Positions 34,841 through 44,453 of a DNA stretch of 64,000 nucleotides are shown here, one piece after another. The stretch spans positions 5,995,926 to 6,059,925 of the forward strand of contig NC_134984.1 in NCBI RefSeq assembly GCF_050947335.1, written 5' to 3'. Position numbers and translations under genes: made by a program. Each line of letters starts with the position of its first letter. Within the stretch, counting starts at the first letter, position 1. Source of the DNA: Megachile rotundata (taxonomy: Eukaryota > Arthropoda > Insecta > Hymenoptera > Megachilidae). Below the pieces are notes generated by a model. That model searched no databases and had not been told where the DNA came from. It was given only the letters and a program-made list of their open reading frames with translations.

Positions 34841-36428
34841 CTCGCTGTCCTCTTGCTTCTTTCCCTCCTCTTGCCGTTACCTCTTCTCCCTCTCGCTGTC
34901 CTCTTACTTCTTCCCCTCCTCTTGCCGTTTGAAAAGCGCGCCGTGCCTCCGCCGTCTTGCTTGTTGCTGCATCCTTTTGCTTCACCCTTTAGGGCCGCTC
35001 TCCAAGTGTTCGCAGCGTTCCTTCCCTCGCCATGCTGGATATTCTGGTTATTCTCAGTGCGGCCCCTTTTCTCCACCATCGTTGTGTCTTCGGAGTTTCC
35101 AGAGTGCTGGAGCGTTTTCCACAGTTCTTCCAGCACTTTTCCGTCATTTTCCCGCTTTGCACTGTTCTTCTGCACTCGCGCACGTGTTCACGTATATTCC
35201 CCTGTACCCGCAACACTCCTAGCACTTCACTGCACTCTCACAACACTTTCCTAACACTGCACCGAGTTAGTTGCCTATCTGTTAATTATTTATTATTTAT
35301 TATTTATTAATTTATTAACCTACTAATCACTTCACTATTTATAGTAATTTATTTGTTAATTATGAACTAATTAATATTATTATTATTATTAATCTCATTC
35401 ACTTCACTTCATTAATTAATTAATTAATTAATTTATTTATTTATTTCTTCCTTCCTTCACTTCGTTCCGTGTCGTCTCGCCTCTTCCTCTTTTCCTCCTC
35501 CCTGTCTTCTTGCTTCAACCAATCCGCTTACCATTTGAAAAACGCGCCATGTCTCCGCCATCTTGCTTGTTGCCGCGTGCCTCCGCTTCGCCCATAGGCT
35601 TCGTCCCTGAAGGCAGCTCTCCAAGCGCTTGCGGCGATCCTTCCTCCGCCATCTTACTTGTTGCCGCGTGCCTTCGCTTTGCCTTTAGGCTTCGTCCTTA
35701 AGGGCCGCTCTCCATGCGCCTGCAGCAACTCTTCCCCGGCCATGCTGAATGTTTGTGAACTGGCCTTTACGCTCTACGCTTTCCCTCGCGCGGAGATGCC
35801 CACGTGTTCGTACGATATATCGAAGCATGCTTGACCGACGCCATTATTTATTTACTATCAAGAAAATACAAAAATAGCCAAAACCAATCACCGCGTGCAT
35901 TCAGTATGCCTCATTCGCCCCTTCCCGCACTCTAAATCCCTAATGACATTTGCTTTATAATTAATTAATCTAATTTCTACGACTTTCTTTCGCAACTTCT
36001 ACATGCCGCACGACCACGTGTTCACGCAAATCCTTCTTCGAGGGCAGCTTTCACCCTTAAATTGCACTATTTCACTCGCGATATATAAAATAATCGTATT
36101 TAAGGCGCGCACATATTTATTTTATTCCGCGATCGGTCCGAACACTCGTTTCCTCGCTTTCGATTACTCATGGGTTTGCACCCCATGCTTTTCCTCGCGT
36201 CGCGTGGAGGTCGCCATTACCGAAATTTCGTTTTTTATTTATAACTTCACTATTCCACTTTCGATTTTCACAAAATTTCACCGCCCACTTCCCCCACGGT
36301 CTCCCCTCACTTCACAACATTATTTATCACACCTAAACCACTTTTCCCACCAAAATTGTAATTTATCGCGGAGCGACCCCCGAACACGTGCGCTCGCCAC
36401 GACAGCCAACCGGCCCCCTGCCAACCTC

Positions 36429-36505
36429 CTCTGCGGTGCCCCCGCAGAGTTCCCTGGTGAGGCCTTCCGGCTCTTTCATGTTTTAAGTCGGGGGGTTTCC
36501 CGACT
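36429..36505 (-). other. Two hairpins just downstream of the RdRp stop (unit 2)
   Basis: The arms are the same as in unit 1: CTCTGCGG/CCGCAGAG (36,429-36,449) and AGTCGGG/CCCGACT (36,486-36,505). The second hairpin lies about 150 bases beyond the RdRp stop. Confidence 0.65.
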
Positions 36506-36658
36506 CCCCCGAGGGGGACGGTAGCTGTACAGGTGGTGGCGCTACTCACCAGGCTTACGCCGTACTGCCCTGAGCACCTATTTAAGGTGGCCGCTAGCGC
36601 GGATACGTTTCTCCCTACCTCAGTCATCGTTAGGTGTTTATTCACTACATGTACTATT

Positions 36659-39424
36659 CTACTGGGCCAGAAGTGCCCAGGTTCCCAACTCCCTTAGCTT
36701 GGATGTCATGTGTTTCTCGATCCATAACAGGTTGGCCTGTAACTTCTGTAGACCGACATTCCTGGCCCCAAGGGCCCGTCTAAGGTTAAAGTCAGCCCAT
36801 TGTTTTATAGTCCCCCCGTACCTTGGTCCTACGCGTTCCGTCAGTGGTGCCGGATGCTCCCACTCGCCGCACAGATATCCCGTGTACACACGCAGACTCA
36901 TCCTCTTACGCATCGAAGCCAAAAACCACTCCCACCCTGGCTTCATCCCTTCTTTTTCTCTTCGTTCCCTGACCAATTTGCGCTTGAAACTGCCCCTTAG
37001 CTGAACCGGTACGTGCTCTAAGTCCCACAACTCCTCCATCCGCGGGACCAACACCTCCCCCCCCGGCGGCGCCATTAGCACCGGGGCCACTTCCACAAAG
37101 TCCGAGTGAGCGTCACCCACGAGGGTGGTCTCCCTCAGTCCCCATGTAGCAGCCAGTTGGTTTAGCATCATATCGCGTTCATCAGCTGTCAGCTCCCAAC
37201 CCAATCGATCGAAACGTCCCTTCCACGCCCCCAGATCTCGTTTCACCAGTCGCATCTCTTTGCGCGTCTCAATAGTGTACAACTTCTTGTCACTCCGCTC
37301 CCAGAGCCAGACCCCCATCCTACTCATTTTGTCTACCCCGCATCCGCCCAACGCGTTAGGTGTTACCGCGTATGACGCTGCTTTCTCTCCCGACAAACCC
37401 TGCGCTCTGGCATACTCCAGGTACAAACCCGCACATTTCTCTGGACTCGCAACCCTAAGTGACAGCAAGTGCCACTGGCTGAGGTTAGAGTACAACCTTT
37501 CCCCAGGTGTCAAAGGGGACGCCTGGACCGGGTTCCTGAATCTTATATTGACGAAACTCCTCGCCAGGTAGCCCGTCACCCCCATCGGCTCATAACTACG
37601 CCTCAGGAACTCAGCCCTTGTCCGCGAAATGTATGTTTTTAACGGGTGCACCTCATAACCCACCTTCCCATAACAATCTATCAACGTTTGAACAAACTCC
37701 AGGCAAGGGGTAGCGAAGATGACGTCATCCCCCTGCGCATAGAAGTGTCTGACAATGTTATCAATCCCCATAATAGCGTTGGCCACTCTCCACATAGCCC
37801 TGAAGCTGCATATATTGAGTAAGGTGTCTAATACTGCCGTCCATCGCCACCCCGATGGCAGACCGTTAACCCACGGAAAACAGGTATCCCCCACATGGAC
37901 GACAGCACCCAATTCGAAGAGTGACCGCCACAGTGCATCGAACACTCTCTCAAAGTCCGTCCCCGGGACTTGCCTAGCTATATGGGCCCCGACCTCAGCC
38001 AGCACCACCCTGATTGACTCTTTACTCTGGTGCTGGTCAAATCCCCCCTGGTCGAGAGGCACCTTCCATAACGCCTCACACCGTACTGCCTCTATCAGGT
38101 CGTAGTCGATTTTTTCATTCCCGGCCTCGCCCGCAAACAGTGTGCTAAGCGGCGACCCGTGCAGGCCGTCTTCCAAGAATGTCGACAAGTAGTTCATTTT
38201 TCGGTTTACTTCATTTCCCGTCTTGACGACTGGCCGGATTTTTGACCCTTCACTTTTCTGCATTACGTGCATTTCTTCTTTTTTCGCTGTCACGAGCTCG
38301 ATCTCGATTAGCTCGTCGTGTTTGTAGTACCCGTCGACCCCTTTACCTCTAGCCCTCTGGGGCTTCCTGCCTTCCACGTCGACTTTCAAACTTTGTCCGG
38401 TACCTGACTTACCCTCCAACCACTTACATGTTTGTACCCACTCTTTGATGCCTACTATCTTTTTTGGCACCTTCCACTCACTAGACATGAATTTCCTCAC
38501 CTCTTCAGCAAGGATACTCATGTATGCGTGTTCTCCTAGTGGCCCCCCCAGTGTCAAATCCTCTCCCAGCCACTGCTTAGCCTCAGGGAGAAGTTCCGTC
38601 GTATCCTTGTACGGGACAAACCCGTATCCCAACTCCCAGTAACAGAATTCACGCCAGTAGGGCGTGATTGACAACCCTCCCATCTTGTACAACCCTGTCT
38701 CCTTCTTTAACACGCTCTGTAATCCGTGCATACACGCCAGAGGGAACTGCGCTCTCAACTCCGCAGCTCGCGATAACACAGCCCGTCCCACACGTGGGTA
38801 CGCAGCCCTGAATATCAAATGCAGGTGGTCCTCGAACACCCCGGGCCCCAGAGAGCACCCATCACACTTGGGGTGGGATGTCCCTGGCTTTCTCAAACCC
38901 TTCAGAAACTCGCTGTATTCCAGCCGCCATGCCGGACTTCCGCAACCGCAATCCAGATCGTAACCGTACTTACCGCGCAGCTCCCCCACGGCAATCCCCC
39001 GCATACGTTCGAAGAGAGCAGGTGACCATTGGTCCTCCGGTATGATGCCCGCCTCTCCTCGCCATTCCCCAGCGTCTAATGTCTTTAACGCCTCGCGGCC
39101 GCAAGCGCAGCTTGGGCCTCCCTGCCTCCATGTTCCTCTAACACTTCCGGCCGCGCCGCCACGCGCTCCACAACTTCCCGCTGGCCGGCACCCCTCTGCT
39201 GTTCCCTCTCTTCTAAGGTGGGAGGGTCCAGTCCTTTCTCCGTCCCTATTTTTCTGGCCCCTTCCTTCTCCCAGCCCAGGTGTCCTGCGTCTTCGTAATT
39301 CGCGGTGATCCGCGCATCCGCGGTCCGGGCGAGTGTCAACTCCTCCAGCTGTCTCTGAAGATTCAAGATCTTCTCTTCTAACGGGCTGACCCCGGGCACT
39401 TGGGCAGCCCCCTCCCCGTTTCCC
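36659..39424 (-). CDS. Totivirus-like RNA-dependent RNA polymerase, intact frame (unit 2)
   Basis: About 920 codons are open from the slippery site to the stop after LGTWALLAQ. The frame is in fact open a little further upstream, to 39,496, and has no good ATG until MRGIAVGELRG at 39,004, which fits expression by -1 frameshifting. Motifs are F (SEGSKIRPVV, about 38,240), A (DQGGFDQHQSKES, about 38,050), B (GLPSGWRWTAVLDT, about 37,850), C (AQGDDVIF, about 37,730) and a motif D lysine (VHPLKTYIS). These match the dsRNA Totiviridae-like polymerases. The protein would act on RNA inside a capsid. The substitutions relative to unit 1 are mostly silent, so the protein was under selection in the lineage separating the two units. 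Confidence 0.9.
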   Translation of the reverse strand, partial: GKRGGGCPSARGQPVRREDLESSETAGGVDTRPDRGCADHRELRRRRTPGLGEGRGQKNRDGERTGPSHLRREGTAEGCRPAGSCGARGGAAGSVRGTWRQGGPSCACGREALKTLDAGEWRGEAGIIPEDQWSPALFERMRGIAVGELRGKYGYDLDCGCGSPAWRLEYSEFLKGLRKPGTSHPKCDGCSLGPGVFEDHLHLIFRAAYPRVGRAVLSRAAELRAQFPLACMHGLQSVLKKETGLYKMGGLSITPYWREFCYWELGYGFVPYKDTTELLPEAKQWLGEDLTLGGPLGEHAYMSILAEEVRKFMSSEWKVPKKIVGIKEWVQTCKWLEGKSGTGQSLKVDVEGRKPQRARGKGVDGYYKHDELIEIELVTAKKEEMHVMQKSEGSKIRPVVKTGNEVNRKMNYLSTFLEDGLHGSPLSTLFAGEAGNEKIDYDLIEAVRCEALWKVPLDQGGFDQHQSKESIRVVLAEVGAHIARQVPGTDFERVFDALWRSLFELGAVVHVGDTCFPWVNGLPSGWRWTAVLDTLLNICSFRAMWRVANAIMGIDNIVRHFYAQGDDVIFATPCLEFVQTLIDCYGKVGYEVHPLKTYISRTRAEFLRRSYEPMGVTGYLARSFVNIRFRNPVQASPLTPGERLYSNLSQWHLLSLRVASPEKCAGLYLEYARAQGLSGEKAASYAVTPNALGGCGVDKMSRMGVWLWERSDKKLYTIETRKEMRLVKRDLGAWKGRFDRLGWELTADERDMMLNQLAATWGLRETTLVGDAHSDFVEVAPVLMAPPGGEVLVPRMEELWDLEHVPVQLRGSFKRKLVRERREKEGMKPGWEWFLASMRKRMSLRVYTGYLCGEWEHPAPLTERVGPRYGGTIKQWADFNLRRALGARNVGLQKLQANLLWIEKHMTSKLRELGTWALLAQ

Positions 39425-42400
39425 TCCTTGTTTTTTCCCCCCCCTCTCGGTAGAAGCCCTGATGCATTCAGACCCATGGGCCGGTCGATGTACCACGTTT
39501 GCAGTCCCGTCGCTTTCTCGTCTATGTCGCCCCGGAACAGTACGGTCCCATCAGCGAACTGGCTACCTGTGGCCACGATGGCAGTGCCACGCGGGATCAC
39601 CAACGTCTTGATAGTTTCATTGGTGTAGTCTTTAACTCTCACAGCTACCCCCCAGCCCCACGTATCGGGCGGTGGAGGGCTGCTCCCTCTGTCTTCCCAG
39701 CCGAGTGTACGAGCTAAACGCCCCCCGTGGGATTCGTCTACAGCCCATACTACCCCAGACATCTGAGTCCCATGGGGGTGTGTCTTATAGGTTAGGCCCC
39801 AATCACGGCCCGTATATTCATTCATGTCTAGACGCATGATCACGTCCTCCAGTTGAGCGTCATCCTCACCTTGCCCAAACTGCGCGTATGTCATTGCTGT
39901 CCATGTCTGACGTGAGGTATCAAAAGCGTAGGCTTCCCCTCCTGGCCTCCCGCTCCCCTGAATGCAGAAGTTGCTCCACTCCGTGTTCGTAATACTTCGC
40001 CAGTACGAACTCGGCGTCCGGATCCCAGTGAATGTACCTCCGTTTCCCTGGGCATGCTGGTTGATTGCCCAGGAATAATTAGCGTACTCCGTTATGAAGT
40101 ATCCGGCGAACCAACTGGTAGTAGTGCCCACCCCGTGAATGGGGTCTTTGATTAGGCGGCTCCAGTATTTCTCAGTATTCGGATCCTCCGCCGGAAACGC
40201 TATCCTGTCTTGTTGGGCACTGGATCTTTTGAACATCTCGAACCCTCTCCTAAGAAGCCTCCCCCTGCTAAGGCGGTCCAACCCACCGCTTCTACATCTC
40301 GCTGCTATCTGCACATCGTTCTCTACGTTGTGCGTGTCGTAGTATGCGTAGCCCGTCCCCAGCGCCAAGGATGCCATATTGTCCCACGCTCCGACTCTAA
40401 TTACTGGATACCGGCGGGCCCTTTGTCTTCTAGCCACGCGCTGATCCATCCCTAAGACGGCAGACCACCCCCCGTAAGCCGGGTAACTCTCGTTGGCCAC
40501 CGCGTCCGCCGGCATCAGATCCATGCTCTCCAACACCTGTCTGGGCGCTCCGAAGAAGACCGACTCTCCTCCGTCACCCAGGTTGACCCCTTCGATTTTT
40601 TGATGCCACCTCACTGTCAGTGACACTGTTATGGAATTTATCTCCAACCAGTTTATTCCCTTGGGAAAATACCCCGCTGTATAATCTGAGAAGCAGGTAC
40701 GTAGGGACTTAGTGGTGGAGAGTATCCTGCGCATTATTGCGTCAATCGCTCCGTTGATGTTGTGTGCCACTATGACACGGTCTCGTGGCAATTCGCCCCT
40801 ATGATCGCAACTTTGCACGTCATACACTACTCCCCCCACAGCTATCGATGCTGTAGTTTTTGTAGGTATGACGAATATGATCTTCGAGACTCGATCAGAT
40901 ATGTCAATTAGTCCCGCCGTTCGGACGAAGGTCTCTCGGCGCACACGTTGCTCCCCCTCTTCGTTGATATCCCCTACCCTAGCCATGTCACAAGTGTCGA
41001 AGACCTGCACTAAAGGATACGTCAGGTGGGAAACTATCCATGTGTCCCTTCCAATGCAGTCAGGCTGACCGTTATCCGCAACCGGTATGACCCTAACTGT
41101 GTCCTGCCTTACGTTCCACACCTGCCCCCCCCTACCGCCCACCAGCAGATCACCTCCGCCACGCAACATCGCCTCCAGCACATCTGCAGTTATGAATACC
41201 GCCTGATAGTCCCAATCGCCCGTCATACGGGTTGAAATGATGTGCCTTTCTGGCTCATCCGCCATCGCCCAGGCATAGCCCACTCCTGAGGGTTGGACCA
41301 CCCTCCTCTCCCTAAGCTCGTCGTACAGGTCTACCTTAATGGCAAGGCTTCTATAGTCCGCCTTACTTCCACTGATGTATGAGTCGAGACCCGCCGCGAG
41401 AAGAGGCGTGTTACTCATGTAGCCGTACGTATACAAACCTTTCGAAGGGTTGATCACTCCAGGACATGAGGGGGAAGGATTGGTTGCCGCCTCTATAATT
41501 GTCGCTGCCGCCTCGGTTCTTTGGAGCTTACCGTGTTGTAGCCGGGGGTCGATCCCCACGCCACCCACTTCATCCTCCGCCACGCCTCCTCCCCACCGAT
41601 TATGTCATCAGGGGCTGGTCCCAACCCCTCGTCAAGTCGCACGGGCTGGCCTCTTACTACTGCCACTCCGTCCAGCATAGTCTGGTTAAGTAGCTCTTCC
41701 GGGTTTGCAAACCCCGGCGCCGGCGGTCTTGGCACATCCTGGGGTGGCGCTTCTCCTCCTGCTGCCTCACCCCCTTCCTCTTCTCCGTCCTCTGGTATCA
41801 CCTCAGGAAGCAGCTCCCCGCCGGCCGTCAGTATCCTCACTTCCTCATCTGCCACATAACCGCCGTCCACCACTCTAACGCCCCCACAGAAATACTGATG
41901 CAGGGTGCCCGCGTTGGTCAGGGCTCTGCTAGACCTATCAGGGCCACGGGCGTAATATACGACCGGGTTAGCCAACAGGGCCTCGTAGGCTGTACCCGTA
42001 CTCGGCCCGTCTTCGTGGGTCATTTCACAGGCCTGGTCCCAGAATAGATCCCGGATCGCCCCGAACCGGCCCTCTCTTGATGCCATCCCGGCCGCGACGC
42101 TGTCTATGTTGCCGTTAAGGGCATGCATTTCCCTGTTGTGTGCCTCCGCCGCGGCATTGACCCATTGGGCACCCATCTCCCCGTGGGTCAGCCTATCCCT
42201 TGTCGTCCATGTCCTCTTGCCCTCTCGCACCCGTATGCTCACATCACGACATGCCTTGCCCCCTAGCTCGAAGAACGTGCAAAAGGGACACACCCTCTCG
42301 CCTCTGAACGAACCCGCGGTGCTGTTCACCGCTAGTATGTACGCAAACGCATAAGCCGCTTCGTCCTCATCCGCCTCTCCTCTTTGCAAGGCCGCCTCCA

Positions 42401-43398
42401 TCTCCGCCTTCTCAGCGTTTAGCCGGCTAATCTTGTCAGTATCGGTTTTATCTATCGATTCAAGCACCTCCTCTGCTTGTTCGATCTTCTCCTCCGTCTG
42501 TACATCGGGGTTGTTCAGCGCCCACAGATCAATAGCCTTTTTTACCAGCACTGCCCCTACCTGCGGTTTAGCTTCCAAACTCCCTATGATTTGGTTCTTC
42601 CACCCGCTGACTGTACCATCCCCGATCCCTAGGCGCTTGAGAGCCTGTGCGACGGCCGCTGCCCATCTGCGATTCGAGCCTCCGTTCCCCAAAACCCCCA
42701 TGATACGCGCGGGGTTGTCCTTCACCTGCTCCGCAACCTCGCTTGCGCGCACGCTCAGAAGCTTCTTCTTAGACCGCTTCTTTGTGGGCTCTTTACGTGC
42801 CTCCGCACCGTGCCCGCTCGTTCCACTGGCGGTAAATACCCTCTTACCCTCGTGCACCTCCTCGTCCTGGGCCTGTGCTAGACGCGCGGCACGCACTTCG
42901 TATTGCGTCGGTACACGCCTGTTAACCGTTGAGGGGGGCGGAGGCCCCGCGCCCACCAGTGCCGTCCATACCGTAAGCCGGTCGTATTCCGTCCCTTCTC
43001 CTGCGGTATCCGTCGCGGCACATACAAATGCCTTGTTGATGAACGTCTCGACGCTCCCGCTAAAGTAACCCAGCGGGTCTACCGCCTCAGGACTACCATC
43101 AGATTGTTCAAGCACGGGTGCGACACGTCCCACCTCTATAGCCGCTTTTGGGGGGGCCGGTCTCGATGGTCGACACGTCTTCTTCTTCGGTCTCGCCTGG
43201 GGGCAGGGGGCCTCGTCTTCACTGCTACTCTCGAGCCCATCCCAGGTGTTGTTCTTTCGGAGGGCCTCCATCCGCTCCAATATGCACGGGTCTAAATTCC
43301 CCCCCCTCTCGGGCTCCCCCGGACCCTCCACTGCCTTTCTTACTAGGGGAACGCCCAGCGGCGCTCCCCTTCTTTTTTGCCGACGAACCGTCGGACAT
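39085..43398 (-). pseudogene. Capsid-like protein ORF, two frameshifts (unit 2)
   Basis: It is homologous to the capsid-like ORF of unit 1 along its length, with the same MSD start (43,398), the same SSSEDEAP stretch and the same C-terminus (LAAARR). The frame changes near a run of 8 C (43,299-43,306) and again near 41,560, where one base is missing compared with unit 1. Between the breaks the sequence is clean. The homopolymer context leaves open a consensus error. Extensive silent differences from unit 1 speak for past function. Confidence 0.75.
39383..39424 (-). promoter_or_regulatory. -1 ribosomal frameshift signal (unit 2)
   Basis: Heptamer G GGA AAC in the capsid frame (39,418-39,424), 7-base spacer, and stem GGGCTG/CAGCCC (39,405-39,410 with 39,383-39,388) are as in unit 1. 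A second candidate, A AAA AAC, lies a few codons upstream in the capsid frame (near 39,433) only in this unit. The conserved heptamer is the better choice. Confidence 0.8.
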
Positions 43399-43671
43399 TG
43401 GGTAGAGAACCTGATCCTGTGCTTGTGAGCTCCAAGACCAGTCTCTCTTTAGGTGTTGTTAGTCCTCGGATCGATAGTGAGAGTACCCTATCGATTGTTT
43501 GGGAGAGTTAAACTCTCTCGTCCCTTGTCAATAACACGCTTACTCGATTTCTTTCGGCACGTCCAAGGGAAAAGCTTAAAGAAGCAATTAGGTATACAAA
43601 ATTCAAAGCTATGAACTCTGATTAAAAACACTCTAAGACGCTGTGGGAACAACTTATCAGTTTCTCCACTA
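43399..43671 (-). other. 5' leader of unit 2
   Basis: It carries the same two conserved blocks as the unit 1 leader (CTTGTCAATAACACGCTTAC and the CTGTGGGAAC...CAGTTTCTCCAC pair on the plus strand), embedded in diverged sequence. No protein is evident. Confidence 0.6.
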
Positions 43672-43820
43672 ACCTACCTAACCTACCCTGACCTAACCTG
43701 ATCTGACCTAACCTTAGGCCCAGACCTAACCTAATCCAACCTAACCGGTTAGGTTGGAAAAGGTTAGGTCTGACCCTAGGGTTACGTTATATTAGGTTAG
43801 GTCTGGGTACCTAACCTACC
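43672..43820 (-). repeat. TTAGG-like 5' end with inverted repeat (unit 2)
   Basis: The 89-base inverted-repeat segment (43,719-43,807) matches that of unit 1 at all but one base. Outside it, this unit has one CCTAA-type 5-base repeat fewer than unit 1 before the poly(A). Inside it, an additional 45 bases of CCTAACC-like DNA are present (43,672-43,718). Confidence 0.85.
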
Positions 43821-44042
43821 TTTTTTTTTTTTTTTTTTTTGTTTAAGGAAGACAGAAATCCAGTAACGGACATCTGGGAAGATAGCCCAGATAGTGTGAG
43901 ACTCCCGCTTCCGGCGCCCCTAGAAGAGGGGCGGTTTCCACGGCCTGCTCACTAAAACTGTCTCCCGCCCCCGCTACGCGGGGGTTGGCGGCAACCCACC
44001 AGGCTTCCTTATCGGGTGGGACATAGTGTACCTGGTCTAGGC
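43821..44042 (-). mobile_element. Virus-like unit 3: 3' end only
   Basis: A 20-base poly(A) (43,821-43,840) and about 200 bases of the 3' terminal segment remain, closer to unit 2 than to unit 1. The rest is cut off by the hAT element beginning at 44,043. This shows that the array originally had at least three members. Confidence 0.88.
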
Positions 44043-44453
44043 CAGTGCTCGGATTTAGATGCCCTTTTCGAGCCGATTTCGGAGTCGACGCCTACCGTGC
44101 TCCTACTACCGCGCTCGACTGCCCACGTGACGCCGTGTGCCAGGGACGTCGCACGATAGATTTGTCGGGCCATGGGGCCCGTGATTAGAAATTTTCCTTA
44201 CACTGTTAATAATTATTATTTTTACAGATTATTAAAATTGTTAATACTATGTTTGCATTTATAAACATCTTCCATATATACATATAATAACAATAACAAG
44301 TTATAATAATTACAATTTTGTCAATAGCTTTCCACATCACCCAGGAGGTACTATTGTTGATGCGTTTTTTTTAAGTGGTTTCCCCTATAGGCCTATTCCA
44401 CTAAATAAGAAGATCGATAGTGACTTGGCAGGAAAATAAAAATCGAAAATATT

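Larger units (their letters stand above)
32681..36658 (-). other. Non-coding 3' region of unit 2
   Basis: About 4.0 kb lack a recognisable protein. From the poly(A) inward come the 3' terminal segment shared by all units, a pyrimidine/GC-rich stretch with CCCCCGCCCCC runs (33,200-33,375), the 253-bp tandem repeat, an AT-rich block (35,280-35,455), and the 90-base duplication with AAGATGGCGG (from 35,555 and 35,646). A long block follows that is nearly identical to unit 1 and ends near 36,409. Confidence 0.75.
32656..43820 (-). mobile_element. Virus-like unit 2: totivirus-type capsid/RdRp unit with poly(A) end
   Basis: It has the same order as unit 1 over 11.2 kb. It is longer mainly because the 3' region holds four instead of one copy of a 253-bp repeat plus extra sequence near the 3' end. 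The RdRp frame is intact and the capsid frame is shifted twice. The 3' poly(A) (32,656-32,680) touches the TTAGG-like 5' end of unit 1, and the 5' end touches the poly(A) of the unit 3 fragment, giving a head-to-tail array. Confidence 0.8.

Noticed and set aside
22890..43428. Many plus-strand open frames of 60-250 codons across the virus-like units
   Set aside because: They lie opposite the capsid and RdRp genes or in GC-rich 3' DNA, change between units and resemble no protein family; they follow from GC-rich composition.
43672..43820. A true telomere at the unit boundary
   Set aside because: The TTAGG-like DNA is short, degenerate and part of an inverted repeat, and non-telomeric elements lie on both sides.
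22721..44042. Contamination by an exogenous RNA virus
   Set aside because: The units are DNA joined to Gypsy and hAT sequences, with poly(A) and frameshifts, so they are integrated; a virus read would not form this array.
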